Source: Betaproteobacteria bacterium
GTDB taxonomy: Bacteria; Pseudomonadota; Gammaproteobacteria; Burkholderiales; SG8-39
Length of the DNA: 64,000 nucleotides
NCBI GenBank assembly: GCA_016713125.1
Contig: JADJPT010000007.1
Coordinates: 1 to 64,000, forward strand
Direction: 5' to 3'
Shown: positions 26,464 through 35,781 of the stretch, one piece after another
How the letters are laid out: every line of letters begins with the position of its first letter
How positions within the stretch are numbered: position 1 is the first letter of the stretch
Program-made: the position numbers and the translations under genes
Notes under the pieces: generated by a model
Seen by the model: the letters and a program-made list of their open reading frames with translations, nothing else
Told to the model about the DNA's origin: nothing
Databases searched by the model: none

Positions 26464-27442
26464 AGCCTACAAGATCACCGACATCGACAAGAAGGTCACG
26501 GCCGGCTTCGCCGAGTTCACCCTCGATCAGCTCGACCCGGGCGAGGTCGTGGTGCGCGTGGCCTACTCGGACATCAACTACAAGGACGCGCTTGCCGCCA
26601 CCGGCAAGGGCCGCATCCTGCTGCGCCCGGAATGCATCGGCGGGATCGACTTTTCCGGCACTGTGGTGTCCTCCACCGACGCGCGCTACGCCAAGGGCGA
26701 CGCGGTGCTGGCCACCGGCTTCGACATCGGCGTGAAGCATCACGGCGGTTATGCGGAGTACGCGCGCGTGCCGGCCGACTGGCTGGTCAAAGTCCCGCAG
26801 GGCATGACCCTGTGGGACGCCATGGCCTTCGGCACCGCCGGCTTCACCGCCGGCCTGGGCATCGTGCGCATGGAACAGAACGGCCTCAAGCCGGCCAACG
26901 GCCCGGTGATCGTCGACGGCGCCACCGGCGGCGTGGGCTCGGTGGCCATCGACGCGCTGGCGCGACTGGGCTACGAAGTGGTGGCGCTGACCGGCAAGGA
27001 AAGCGAGACCGAATACCTGAAGAAGATCGGCGCCAAAGAGGTCATGCTGCGCCAGAGCCTGAACCTGGAGAAGATCCGTCCGCTCGACAAGGCGCAATGG
27101 GCCGGCGCGGTCGACAACCTGGGCGGCGAGGTGCTGGCCTGGATGCTCTCCGGCATGAAGGTCGGCGGTTCGGTGGCCTCGATCGGCCTGGCCGCCAGCA
27201 TGAACCTGCCCACCACGGTGGCGCCCTTCATCCTGCGCGGTGTGAACCTGCTGGGCATCGATTCGGTGAACTGCCCGATGCCGCTGCGCCAGGAGGTGTG
27301 GCGGCGCCTGGCCACCGACATGCGGCCTGCGCATCTCAAGGAGATAACGAGAACGGTTCCGTTCAGCGAGCTGCCCGCGGCGTTCACCGCCTTCGTCGAG
27401 GCCAAGGTCACCGGACGGGTGGTGGTCGACCTTTCCGCGTAG
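26450..27442 (+). CDS. acuI: Acrylyl-CoA reductase/YhdH-type quinone oxidoreductase
   Basis: A 330-residue zinc-free medium-chain dehydrogenase/reductase. The Rossmann nucleotide site is VDGATGGVGSVAIDALARLGY near residues 155-175, and the N-terminal half has SDINYKDALAATGKG. AcuI enzymes reduce acryloyl-CoA to propionyl-CoA with NADPH; YhdH homologues have the same fold. Immediate neighbours prpE and the prp genes favour the acryloyl-CoA role. It overlaps zapE by 14 bases and has GAGGGAGA upstream of its ATG. Confidence 0.85.
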   Translation: MEKFKAYKITDIDKKVTAGFAEFTLDQLDPGEVVVRVAYSDINYKDALAATGKGRILLRPECIGGIDFSGTVVSSTDARYAKGDAVLATGFDIGVKHHGGYAEYARVPADWLVKVPQGMTLWDAMAFGTAGFTAGLGIVRMEQNGLKPANGPVIVDGATGGVGSVAIDALARLGYEVVALTGKESETEYLKKIGAKEVMLRQSLNLEKIRPLDKAQWAGAVDNLGGEVLAWMLSGMKVGGSVASIGLAASMNLPTTVAPFILRGVNLLGIDSVNCPMPLRQEVWRRLATDMRPAHLKEITRTVPFSELPAAFTAFVEAKVTGRVVVDLSA

Positions 27443-27522
27443 GCTGCGGGCTGTAGCGTCAGTGCCACGTAAGCGACCGGCCCAAGAATGCCGGCGCTGA
27501 GCACAGGAGGAGGAGAGGAGCC

Positions 27523-29440
27523 ATGCCGGGTTACAGGGAATTTCACCGCCGTTCCATCGCGGACAAGGAAGGATTCTGGGCCGAGCAGGCCGGGCTGATC
27601 GACTGGCACCGGCGCTGGGACCAGGTGCTGGACTTCTCGCGCCCGCCTTTCGCCAAGTGGTTCGTCGGCGGGGAGACGAACCTCTGCCACAATGCCGTCG
27701 ACCGGCACCTGGCCACGCGCGGCGAGCAGCAGGCGCTGCTCTACATCTCCACCGAGACCGACGAGCGGCGCGCCTACACGTACCGTGAGCTGCATGCCGA
27801 GGTGAACCGCGCCGCGGCCATGATGCTGGCGCTGGGCGTGAAGAAGGGCGACCGCGTCATCATCTACATGCCGATGATCGCCGAGGGGGTGCTTCGCGAT
27901 CCTGGCCTGCGCGCGCATCGGCGCCATCCACTCGGTGGTGTTCGGCGGCTTCGCGGCCGCCAGCCTGGCGGCGCGCATCGACGACGCCAAGCCCGCGCTG
28001 ATGGTCACCGCCGACGGCGGCAGCCGCATGGGCAAGCCCATCCTGTACAAGTCGCTGGTCGACGAGTCGCTGCGCATCGCGGAGCATCCGCCCAAGCACG
28101 TGCTGATCTTCCGCCGCGGGCTGGACCCGCAGATGCCGGTCACCGCCGGGCGCGACGTCGACTGGAAGGAAATGTCGCAGCAGCACGCCGGCGCCCAGGT
28201 GCCCTGCACCTGGCTGGAGTCGAGCGAGCCCTCGTACATCCTCTACACCTCCGGCACCACCGGCAAGCCCAAGGGCGTGCAGCGCGACGTCGGCGGGCAC
28301 GCGGTGGCGATGGCGGCCTCGATGCGCCACATCTTCTGCGGCCATCCCGGCGAGACCATGTTCACCACCAGCGACATCGGCTGGGTGGTGGGCCATTCCT
28401 ACATCATCTACGGCCCGCTGATCGCCGGCATGACCAGCATCCTCTACGAGGGCGTGCCGGTCCGTCCGGACCCGGGCGTGTGGTGGAAGATCGTGCAGGA
28501 CCACAAGGTGTCGGTGATGTTCTCGGCGCCGACCGCGGTCCGCGTGCTGAAGAAGTCGGACCCGGCCTGGTTGAAGAAGTACGACCTGTCCTCGCTGCGC
28601 CACCTGTTCCTCGCCGGAGAGCCGCTGGACGAGCCGACGCACCAGTGGATCAGCGAAGGCCTCGGCAAGCCGGTGATCGACCACTACTGGCAGACCGAGA
28701 CCGGCTGGCCGGTGCTTTCGGCCATGCCCGGCGTGGAGAAGACGCCGATCAAGTTCGGCAGCCCCTCGTTCCCGGTCTACGGCTACGACCTCAAGCTGCT
28801 GCGCGAGTCCGACGCCAGCGAGGCCGGCGACGACGAGAAGGCCGTGGTGGTGATCGAGCCGCCGCTGCCGCCGGGCTGCATGACCACCATCTGGGGCGAC
28901 GACGAGCGCTTCGTGAAGACCTATTTCTCCACCTTCAGCAAGAAGCAGGTCTACACCACCTTCGACTGGGGCATCCGCGACAGGGACGGCTATTACTTCA
29001 TCCTCGGCCGCACCGACGACGTCATCAACGTCGCCGGCCACCGCCTCGGCACGCGCGAGATCGAGGAGGCGGTGAACATGCACCCGGCCATCGCCGAGTG
29101 CGCCGTGGTCGGCGTGGCCGACCCGCTGAAGGGTCAGCTGCCGATGGCCTTCGCGGTGGTCAGGGACGCCGCGCTGGTGGCCGACCCCGCGGCACGCATG
29201 AAGCTGGAAGGCGAGATCATGAAGACCGTCGACCAGCAGCTGGGCGCCATCGGACGGCCCGGGCGCGTGTTCTTCGTCACCCTGCTGCCCAAGACGCGCT
29301 CGGGCAAGGTGCTGCGCCGCTCGATCGCCGCGCTGGCCGAGGGCCGCGACCCGGGCGATCTCACCACCATCGAGGATCCGGCTTCGCTGGAGCAGATCCG
29401 CAATGCATTGTCATCCACGCAAACCAAAGGAAACCCATGA
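27523..29440 (+). CDS. prpE: Propionyl-CoA synthetase (one frameshift)
   Basis: PrpE activates propionate to propionyl-CoA through propionyl-AMP. Reconstructed length is about 638 residues. The N-terminal cap has the ACAS-N domain. The AMP-binding signature is YILYTSGTTGKPKGVQRDVG, and the C-terminal hinge/lysine motifs are GRTDDVINVAGHRLGTREIE and KTRSGKVLRR. The QRDVGGHAVAMA segment fits PrpE rather than Acs. One extra base near 27888, in a G-run, separates MIAEG from FAILACARIG. It feeds PrpC encoded on the other arm of the supercluster. Its catalytic Lys could be an acylation target of the sirtuin at 51049. Confidence 0.93.
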
Positions 29441-29844
29441 AAACCCGCCCCATGCTGACCCTGGCCGACGTCAAGAAGATCGCCGCCGAAGCCGAAGCCG
29501 AAGCCATCCGCAACAAGTGGGAGGTGGCCATCGCCATCCTCGACGACGGCGGCCACCTGATGGGCCTGATGCGCATGGACGGCGCCACGCCTGCCAACGC
29601 CACCATCGCCATCGAGAAGGCGCGCACCTCGGCCCTGTCGCGGCGCACCAGCGGCTTCTGGGAGGAGCGCATCAAGTCCGGGCGCGTGTCCATGCTCAAG
29701 ATGCCCGGCGTGTTGCCGGTGCAGGGCGGCGTGCCGATCATGGCCGAGGGCGTGTGCGTGGGCGCGGTGGGTGTTTCCGGCGTGCAGTCGCACGAGGACG
29801 AGCAGATTGCCAACGCCGGCATCAAGGCCGTGATCCCCGGCTAG
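29437..29844 (+). CDS. GlcG/HbpS haem-degrading-like protein
   Basis: A 135-residue protein of the GlcG/HbpS (DUF336) family, with AEAEAIRNKWEVAIAILDDG near residues 15-34 and MAEGVCVGAVGVSG near the C-terminus. Its ATG overlaps the prpE stop as ATGA, and AAAGGAAA lies upstream, so it is translated with prpE. The family is often found beside catabolic dehydrogenases and CoA ligases, but its biochemical role is unclear. Members have been linked to haem binding or cofactor handling. No signal peptide is present. Confidence 0.8.
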   Translation: MKTRPMLTLADVKKIAAEAEAEAIRNKWEVAIAILDDGGHLMGLMRMDGATPANATIAIEKARTSALSRRTSGFWEERIKSGRVSMLKMPGVLPVQGGVPIMAEGVCVGAVGVSGVQSHEDEQIANAGIKAVIPG

Positions 29845-29853
29845 GCGCGCGCC

Positions 29854-30132
29854 ATGACTGCCGCCGTCCCCACCCAGTTCATCGACAACGAGCGCACGCG
29901 CGTGACCGAATGGCGCTTCGCCCCCGGCGCCTCCACCGGCTTTCACCGCCACGGCTACGACTACGTGGTGGTGCCGCTGCTGGACGGCGCGCTGCGCATC
30001 GTCGAAGGCGGGCAGGAGAAGCGCGTCGAGCTGAAGAAAGGCGTGCCTTACTTCCGCCAGACCGGCGTCGAGCACGACGTGATCAACGCCAACGACTACG
30101 AGTACGCCTTCATCGAGATCGAGATGAAGTGA
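29854..30132 (+). CDS. Small single-domain cupin protein
   Basis: A 92-residue cupin. Motif 1 reads G-FHRHGYDYVVVPLLDG with the metal-ligand histidines, and motif 2 lies near PYFRQTGVEHDVIN. It follows the GlcG-like gene by nine bases and is the last gene before a strong terminator, so it belongs to the prpE operon. Small cupins of this type are usually of unknown substrate; a sensor or isomerase role is possible. Confidence 0.75.
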   Translation: MTAAVPTQFIDNERTRVTEWRFAPGASTGFHRHGYDYVVVPLLDGALRIVEGGQEKRVELKKGVPYFRQTGVEHDVINANDYEYAFIEIEMK

Positions 30133-30166
30133 GCCCGCCGGGGCACGATTCTCGAACTTTCTAAAC

Positions 30167-30205
30167 GGAAAGTCCGCTCCTGGAGCGGCTTTCCGGTCAG
30201 TTTTT
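30167..30205 (+). terminator. Rho-independent terminator after the prpE operon
   Basis: GGAAAG-T-CCGCTCC pairs with GGAGCGG-CTTTCC (30167-30194, one bulged base), followed by five T at 30201-30205. It ends the long rightward transcript and lies 38 bases from the convergent ligase stop. Confidence 0.8.
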
Positions 30206-30242
30206 GTATCGGTAAAGATACATTTCCGAGGCCGGCGCCACC

Positions 30243-31991
30243 TCAGGGCAGGATCACTTCCGGTCCGCCGGCGTGCAGTTTCTCGACCAGCGCGGCGCGC
30301 CGCGCGAGCACCGCACGCTGGTTGATGTAGCCCTTGTCGGTGATCTCGTTGGCGTCGATCGAGGGCGGCTCCTCCAGCACCAGCAGGCGCGCCGGCGCGG
30401 TCGAACTGCCGGTGGACTCGGCGTGCAGCTTCGCCAGCGCGGCCTGCAGGCGCGCGCGCACGCCGGCCGTGTCCAGCCCCAGCGCCTTGGCGGCGGCCGG
30501 GTTGACGAACAGCAGCGCGCCCCTCTCCTCGCGGTCGTGGCCGGTGATCACCGCGTCCTGCAGCAGCGGGTCGCAGGCGGCGATCAGCTTCACGCGCACC
30601 GCGCCCACGTGCACCCAGGTGCCCGACATCAGCTTGAAGTCCTCGGCCACGCGGCCGTCGAAGACGATGCCGCGCGCCGGGTCGGCGGGGTCGGCCAGCT
30701 TCATGGCGTCGCCGATGCGGTAGTAGCCTTCCTCGTCGAAGGCCGCGGCGGTGAGCGCCGCGCTCCTCCAGTAGCCCGGCGTGACGTTCGGTCCGCGCAC
30801 GCGCACCTCGAGTTTGCCGGCGGCCGGCACCAGCTTGAGTTCGGTGCCCGGGCCGGGCACGCCGACCACGCCGGCGCGTTCGATGGGGTAGTGCACGCAG
30901 GTGGCCATCGGCGAGGTCTCGGTCGAACCCCAGGCCGAGAGCATCGCCAGCTCGCCGCCGCGCTCGGCGAGCGCCAACGCCTCGAGCCGCTCCCAGAGGT
31001 TCTGCGGCAGGGCCGCACCGGCGTAGAACACCGCGTCCAGCCGGCGGAAGAAGCTCTTGCGCAACCCGGCGTCGGCTTCGAGGTAGGGCAGCAGCAGGTC
31101 GAAACCGCGCGGCACGTTGAAGTACAGCGTGGGCGAGACCTCGCGCAGGTTCCTCACCGTGGTCTCGACCAGGCCCGGCGCGGGCTTGCCGCCGTCGACG
31201 TGCAGCGTGCCGCCATTCCGCAGCACCATGTTGAAGGTCGCGTTGCCGCCGAAGGTGTGGTTCCAGGGCAGCCACTCGCACAGGACCGGCGGGCGCTCGT
31301 CGAGGAAGGGCCACAGCTGCGCCCAGCTCTGCTGGTTGGAGCACAGCATGCGGTGCGTGTTGACCACGCCCTTGGGCGTGCCGGTCGAGCCCGAGGTGAA
31401 CAGGATCTTGGCCACCGTGTCCGGGGTGATGGCGGCGAAAGCGGCGTCGATGCGCGCACCCGGTTCGGCCTGCAGCAGCTCTTCCAGCGGCGTGGCCGTG
31501 GCGCCGACCGCGGCCAGCGCCGGCGCGAACTTCTGCGCGTCGTCGACGTACACCAGGCCCGGGCGCAGCAGCTCGAAGATGCCCTTGAGCTTGGCGTGGT
31601 CCCTGGACATCAGCGAATAGGCCGGCGAGATCGGCGCCACCGGCACGCCGGCGTGCAGGGCACCCAGCGCGAGCAGGGCGTGGTCGACGGCGTTGTCCGA
31701 GAGGATGGCCACCGGCCGCTCGGCCGAAAGCCCGCGCGCGAGCAGTGCCTCGCCGATGCGCCGCGCCGCCTGCAGCGCCTCGGCGTAGCTCACCTGCCGC
31801 CAAGCTTCGCCGCGGCGCTCGGCGAGGAACACGCGCTGCGGGGCGCTGTGCGCCCAGTGCGCCAGCCACTCGCCCAGCGCGCGCGGGTAGGGGCCCAGCG
31901 GTTCCGGCGAGCGCAGCAGCAGCGCGCCGTCGGTGCGGGGTTCGAGGGCCGCGCGCGGCGGCGCGAACCTGAGCGTGGTGTGCAGCTTCAT
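30243..31991 (-). CDS. fcs: Feruloyl-CoA synthetase-like AMP-forming ligase
   Basis: A 582-residue ANL-superfamily acyl-CoA ligase. The P-loop is ILFTSGSTGTPKGVVNTHRM, motif A5 is WGSTETSP and the hinge region is DGRVAEDFKLMSGTWV. The N-terminal FAPP...PYPRALGEWL and the downstream SPAYSLMSRDHAKLK are typical of feruloyl-CoA synthases, which convert ferulate or p-coumarate to CoA thioesters. The matching hydratase-lyase (HCHL) is encoded at 60833-61785, not adjacent. ATG 31991 has GGAGACAGGA upstream. Substrate is inferred from family resemblance only. Confidence 0.8.
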   Translation of the reverse strand: MKLHTTLRFAPPRAALEPRTDGALLLRSPEPLGPYPRALGEWLAHWAHSAPQRVFLAERRGEAWRQVSYAEALQAARRIGEALLARGLSAERPVAILSDNAVDHALLALGALHAGVPVAPISPAYSLMSRDHAKLKGIFELLRPGLVYVDDAQKFAPALAAVGATATPLEELLQAEPGARIDAAFAAITPDTVAKILFTSGSTGTPKGVVNTHRMLCSNQQSWAQLWPFLDERPPVLCEWLPWNHTFGGNATFNMVLRNGGTLHVDGGKPAPGLVETTVRNLREVSPTLYFNVPRGFDLLLPYLEADAGLRKSFFRRLDAVFYAGAALPQNLWERLEALALAERGGELAMLSAWGSTETSPMATCVHYPIERAGVVGVPGPGTELKLVPAAGKLEVRVRGPNVTPGYWRSAALTAAAFDEEGYYRIGDAMKLADPADPARGIVFDGRVAEDFKLMSGTWVHVGAVRVKLIAACDPLLQDAVITGHDREERGALLFVNPAAAKALGLDTAGVRARLQAALAKLHAESTGSSTAPARLLVLEEPPSIDANEITDKGYINQRAVLARRAALVEKLHAGGPEVILP

Positions 31992-32087
31992 CCTGTCTCC
32001 ATCCGTCTGTTCTTGTAGCCGCCATTGTGATGGGACAATGCGGGCCGGGGAAGGGCAAACCGGTTGAACATGGGGGGGAACTTCGAC

Positions 32088-32528
32088 ATGCAGGATCCTG
32101 CATCTGCAGCGGGCCGGGAGGAAGCCGCCGGCGGCGACTCGCCCGCGGCGCTCGCCGACCTGCTGACGCGCTTCGGCAAGGCCTACTTCAAGGCCGACGC
32201 CGTGCAACTCGCGTTGTGCGTGACGGCGGATTTCGAATGGCGGCAGCACGAGGGGCCGGGCGTGCAGGGTGCGGTGATCCGCGGCGCGGAGGCGGTGTGC
32301 GCCGAGGTCCTGCGCCGCAAGGCGCAATGGCGCGAGGTGCGCTACTCGGATTTCGAGAATCACTTTGCGCCCGGGCTGATCGTCTCGACCTTCGAAGTCG
32401 CCGGCATCGACGAAAGCGGCGCGGAGTTTCGCGTGCGCGCCGTCGATCTCTACCCGGTGCGCGAGGGGCGCATCGCACGCAAGGACAGCTTCTGGAAGTA
32501 CGATCGCGCCGCGCTGCGCGGCGCCTGA
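32088..32528 (+). CDS. SnoaL/NTF2-like domain protein
   Basis: About 146 residues if ATG 32088 is used, which has GGGGGGAA upstream; ATG 32070 and TTG 32064 are in the same frame. The fold is predicted from the pattern LLTRFGKAYFKADAVQLALCVTADFEWRQHEG ... FEVAGIDESGAEFRVRAVDLYPVREGRIARKDSFWK, split here as seen from residues 35-140, which resembles nuclear transport factor 2/SnoaL-like enzymes. Family members range from isomerases to ketosteroid-type hydratases. It is divergent from the feruloyl-CoA synthetase gene and may act on a related compound. No function is assigned. Confidence 0.65.
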   Translation: MQDPASAAGREEAAGGDSPAALADLLTRFGKAYFKADAVQLALCVTADFEWRQHEGPGVQGAVIRGAEAVCAEVLRRKAQWREVRYSDFENHFAPGLIVSTFEVAGIDESGAEFRVRAVDLYPVREGRIARKDSFWKYDRAALRGA

Positions 32529-32542
32529 GCGCGAAGCGCCGG

Positions 32543-32570
32543 AGTCAGCAGTCAGCAGTCAGCCGTCAGC
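32543..32570. repeat. Four tandem copies of a 7-bp unit (AGTCAGC)
   Basis: AGTCAGC at 32543, 32550 and 32557 is followed by a variant CGTCAGC at 32564. The last copies overlap the stop codon of the leftward deaminase gene. Such a heptamer array could vary in number and move the end of the protein by one repeat. Confidence 0.7.
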
Positions 32571-33076
32571 CCGCGCCGCGCGCGGCGAAGGTCTCGAAGG
32601 TCGCGCGCGCCTCGTCCTCGAGCAGCGGGCCGTGCACCTCGACCCCCTGCGGCGCCAGCGCCAGCATGTGGCGGCAGTTCACGGCGCCGGGCATCGCGCC
32701 GGCGGACTTGGGCATGTAGGTCATGGCCACTTCGGCGCTGATGCCGAACAGCACACGCTTCAGGCCCATGCGCATGATGGCGCCCGAGCACATCGGGCAG
32801 GGCTCGCCGCTCGCGTACATGGTGGCGCCGGCGAAGCGCAGCACCGGCACCGCTTTGGCCGCGACGCGAAACGCGTTGGTTTCGGCGTGCGCGGTCGGGT
32901 CGCGGTCGGTGACGATGGTGTTCTCGGTCGCGGCCAGCACCTCGCCGTCGGCGGCCACCAGCACCGCGCCATAGGGCATGTTGCCGTGCTTGCGCGCTTC
33001 GTCCGAGAGGCGGATCGCCTCGCGCAGGTGCTACAGGTCGGTGGCGGGGGGGGGCGGTGCTGGAGGTCGTGCTCAC
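32566..33076 (-). CDS. Zinc-dependent nucleoside/cytidine-type deaminase (damaged N-terminus)
   Basis: A CMP/dCMP-deaminase-fold enzyme with both zinc motifs: HAETNAF and GEPCPMCSGAIM. The intact frame begins at MPYGAVLVAADG (32979), but homologous sequence continues upstream as HLREAIRLSDEARKHGN. Between this and a GTG start at 33076 (GAGGAA upstream) lie an in-frame TAG (33033-33031, probably CAG) and one extra base in a nine-C run near 33046-33054. Restoring both gives about 170 residues, the normal length for guanine/tRNA-type deaminases. The substrate cannot be told from sequence. Confidence 0.75.
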
Positions 33077-33108
33077 GTGGGTGTTCCTCGGTGGCCTGGG
33101 TTCGGTTC

Positions 33109-33328
33109 GCAAAGCTATTGTCGGGATGCGGAAAGCTGCCTGTGCGCGAGAGTATAGAACGTGAGGAAGTTGCATGGCGTTGGTCGATTTCGGGGGCGGA
33201 ACCGCGTGTTCGATGCCCTTCGCGAGCAGCAAAGCTGCACGCGTTTGCGCGAAAGCTATGCTGCCCGGCGTCGGATTTATGTTGTGTCCGGCGCCGGGCA
33301 TTGAATAAGATTGAAGCTACATAGCTTT
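33109..33328. promoter_or_regulatory. Intergenic array of five AAAGCT(A/G) motifs
   Basis: The region between the divergent deaminase and GST genes has AAAGCTAT at 33111, AAAGCTGC at 33132, AAAGCTGC at 33231, AAAGCTAT at 33252, and the inverse TAGCTTT at 33322-33328. The last forms AAGCTA-CA-TAGCTT (33314-33327). Each pair is spaced exactly 21 bases, two helical turns. No other gene or terminator is visible in this 263-base gap. Confidence 0.5.
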
Positions 33329-33339
33329 CCGGAGTCCCC

Positions 33340-34026
33340 GTGATCGACCTGTACAGCTGGCCCACGCCCAACGGCCAGAAGATCCAGATCATGCTGGAGG
33401 AGGCCGGCCTCGAATACCGGGCGCACGCGGTCGACATCCAGGCGGGCGAGCAGTTCCTACCGGCGTTCCTCGCCATCAGCCCCAACAACAAGATTCCCGC
33501 CATCGTCGACCACGGCGAGCCCGGCGAGGAGCCGCTGCCGGTGTTCGAGAGCGGCGCCATCCTGCTGCACCTGGCGGAGAAGAGCGGCCGGTTCCTGCCC
33601 GCCGGCCGCACGCCACGCAAGGAAACCATCGAATGGCTGGTGTTCCAGGTGAGCAGCCTGGGACCCATGCTGGGCCAGGCCACGCATTTCCGCCGCTACG
33701 CCAAGGCCGAAGTCGAGTACGCCATCGAGCGCTACACGCGCGAGGCGCAGCGCCTGTACGGGGTCCTGGAGCGCAGGCTGGACGGGCGCGACTGGCTGGC
33801 GGCCGGGGAGTACACCATCGCCGACATCGCCACCTTTCCGTGGGTCTGCCGCCACCGGCGCCAGGGCGTGGACATCGCGGAGTTTCCGAACGTGGCGCGC
33901 TGGCTGGCGCGCATCGGCACGCGGCCGGCGGTGCTGCGCGGCATGGACCTGCTCAAGGACGCGGTGAAAGGCAGCCCGATGGACGAGAAGGCTCACGCCA
34001 CCCTGTTCGGCAAGGCCGCCACATGA
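33340..34026 (+). CDS. Glutathione S-transferase family protein (YfcG/YghU-like)
   Basis: A 228-residue GST with an N-terminal thioredoxin-fold domain. LYSWPTPNGQKIQIMLEEAG provides the glutathione-site region, and NKIPAIVDH and FESGAILLHLAE give the cis-Pro and SNAIL-type segments. An all-helical C-terminal domain has GEYTIADIATFPWV. It resembles Nu-class (YfcG/YghU) enzymes that act as disulfide-bond oxidoreductases or thioether lyases. The GTG start follows GGAG. Its stop overlaps the start of the acyl-CoA ligase gene (ATGA), making it the first gene of a tightly packed operon. Confidence 0.85.
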   Translation: MIDLYSWPTPNGQKIQIMLEEAGLEYRAHAVDIQAGEQFLPAFLAISPNNKIPAIVDHGEPGEEPLPVFESGAILLHLAEKSGRFLPAGRTPRKETIEWLVFQVSSLGPMLGQATHFRRYAKAEVEYAIERYTREAQRLYGVLERRLDGRDWLAAGEYTIADIATFPWVCRHRRQGVDIAEFPNVARWLARIGTRPAVLRGMDLLKDAVKGSPMDEKAHATLFGKAAT

Positions 34027-35781
34027 GCGACACCATCGCAGCGGCGATCGCCCGCGCCAACGCCGCCTGCGGCCAGGCCACGGCCTTCCTGCTCGAGGGC
34101 GCGCCGCCCATCACCCATGCCGACTTCAATGTCGCGGTGGCGGCGGCCGCGCGTGCGCTGGCCGCCGCCGGTGCGCGGCCGGCGCACCGCATCGCCTTCC
34201 TCGCGCCGCGCTCGCCGCTGGGGCTGAGCGGCTTCGTGGCGATTTCTTCGGTGGCCGTGTGCGCGCCGCTGAACCCGCGCATGAACGAAGCCGAATTCGC
34301 CGCCGCCTTCGCTTCGCTGGGCATATCGGCGCTGGTGTCCGGCGTCGGCCGGACGCCGGCCCTGGACATCGCTGCGCGCGTCGGGCTGCCGGTGTTCCTG
34401 CTCTCGGAGGCGGGCCTCGCACCGGCCGGCGCGCCGTGCGATTTCCCCGCGATGCCGGACACCGGGCGGGCCGACGTTCCGGCCGGCGAGCGGCCCGCGC
34501 TGCTCATGCAGACCTCGGGCACCACCTCGAATCCAAGCTGGTCCTGCTCTCGACGGCAACGTGCTGGCCGCGGCCGGCGCCATCGGCTCGGCATTCTCGC
34601 TCGGGCGCGACGACCTGTGCCTGAACCCCATGCCGCTGCATCACGTGCACGGCCTGATCGGTGCCGGCATCTCTTCGCTGCTGGCCGCCTCGGCCTGCTT
34701 CTGCACGCCGTCGTTCTCTGCCGATGCGTTCGACAAGTGGTATCGCGCGTTCAGCCCGAGCTGGTTCACGGCTTCGCCCGCCATGCATCTCGCGTTGCGC
34801 GAAGTACCGGCCGGCGCCGCGCCGGCAAACCCGCGGCTGCGCTTCCTGCGTTCGTCTTCGGCACCGCTGCCGGCGGCGATCATCGCCGAGCTCGAAACCC
34901 TGTTCGGCGCGCCGCTGATCGAAACCTACGGCCTGACCGAAACTGCCTCGATGATCTGCACCAACCCGCTGCCCCCGGCGCGCCGCAAGACCGGCTCGGT
35001 GGGCGTGGCGTGGGGCGCGGAGATGTGCATCATCGACGAGCAGGGCAAGGCGCTGCCGGCCGGCGAGGACGGCGAGATCGCGGTGCGCGGGCCCAGCGTC
35101 ATCGCGGCATATGGCGAGGGCGCCGCGGAGGGGTATTTCGTCGGCGACTGGCTGCGCACCGGCGACCTCGGCCATGCCGACGCCGAGGGCTACTACTTCA
35201 TCACCGGGCGCAAGAAGGAACTGATCAAGCGCGGCGGCCTGTCGGTGTATCCGGCCGAAGTCGACAACGCGCTCACCGGCGATGCGCGGGTGGCCGAAGC
35301 CGTGGCCTTCGCCGTGCCGCACCCCAGCCTGGGCGAGGAACTGGTGGCTGCGGTGGTGCCGGCCGGCGGCGTGGCGCTCGATGGCGGCGCGCTCAGGCTG
35401 GCGCTGATGGAGAAGCTCTCCTCCTACAAGGTGCCGGCGGAGATCTTCGTGGTCGAGTCGATCCCGAAGAACGAGGCCGGCAAGTTCTTCCGGCGCGAAA
35501 TGGCACAGAAGTTCGCCGCGCTGCTGGCGCCTCGCGGTCAGGCACCCGGCTCGGCGCTCGAGTCGCAGTTGCTCGAAGCCTGGCGTGAGGTCCTGCAGCG
35601 CCAGGACATGGGCGTGACCGACAACGTCTGCCTGATGGGCGCCGATCCGCTGCGCGCCGAGAACCTGGTCGAGGCGCTCGCGCGCCGCGGCGTGCCGGGC
35701 CTGCGCGCCAAAGACGTGTACGCTGCGATGACGGTGCGCGAGCAGGCCGCACTGCTGGAAGCGCGGGGGAGGCAAGCGTGA
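34023..35781 (+). CDS. Acyl-CoA ligase with degenerate C-terminal carrier-like domain (frameshifted)
   Basis: An ANL-superfamily enzyme of about 585 residues. The P-loop LLMQTSGTTS is followed at 34530-34560 by two single-base shifts; translation resumes at DGNVLAAAG. Later motifs are intact: YGLTETASM, GDLGHADAEGYYFITGRKKELIKRGG and KNEAGKFFRRE. After the ligase, about 70 residues (LESQLLEAWREVL ... VREQAALLEARG) resemble a phosphopantetheine carrier domain, but the site reads GADPLRA instead of GxDSL, so the modified Ser is replaced by Pro. Substrate is unknown. Stop overlaps the crotonase start (GTGA). Confidence 0.82.

Noticed and set aside
32543..32570. CRISPR-like repeats
   Set aside because: Units are seven bases and directly adjacent with no spacers.
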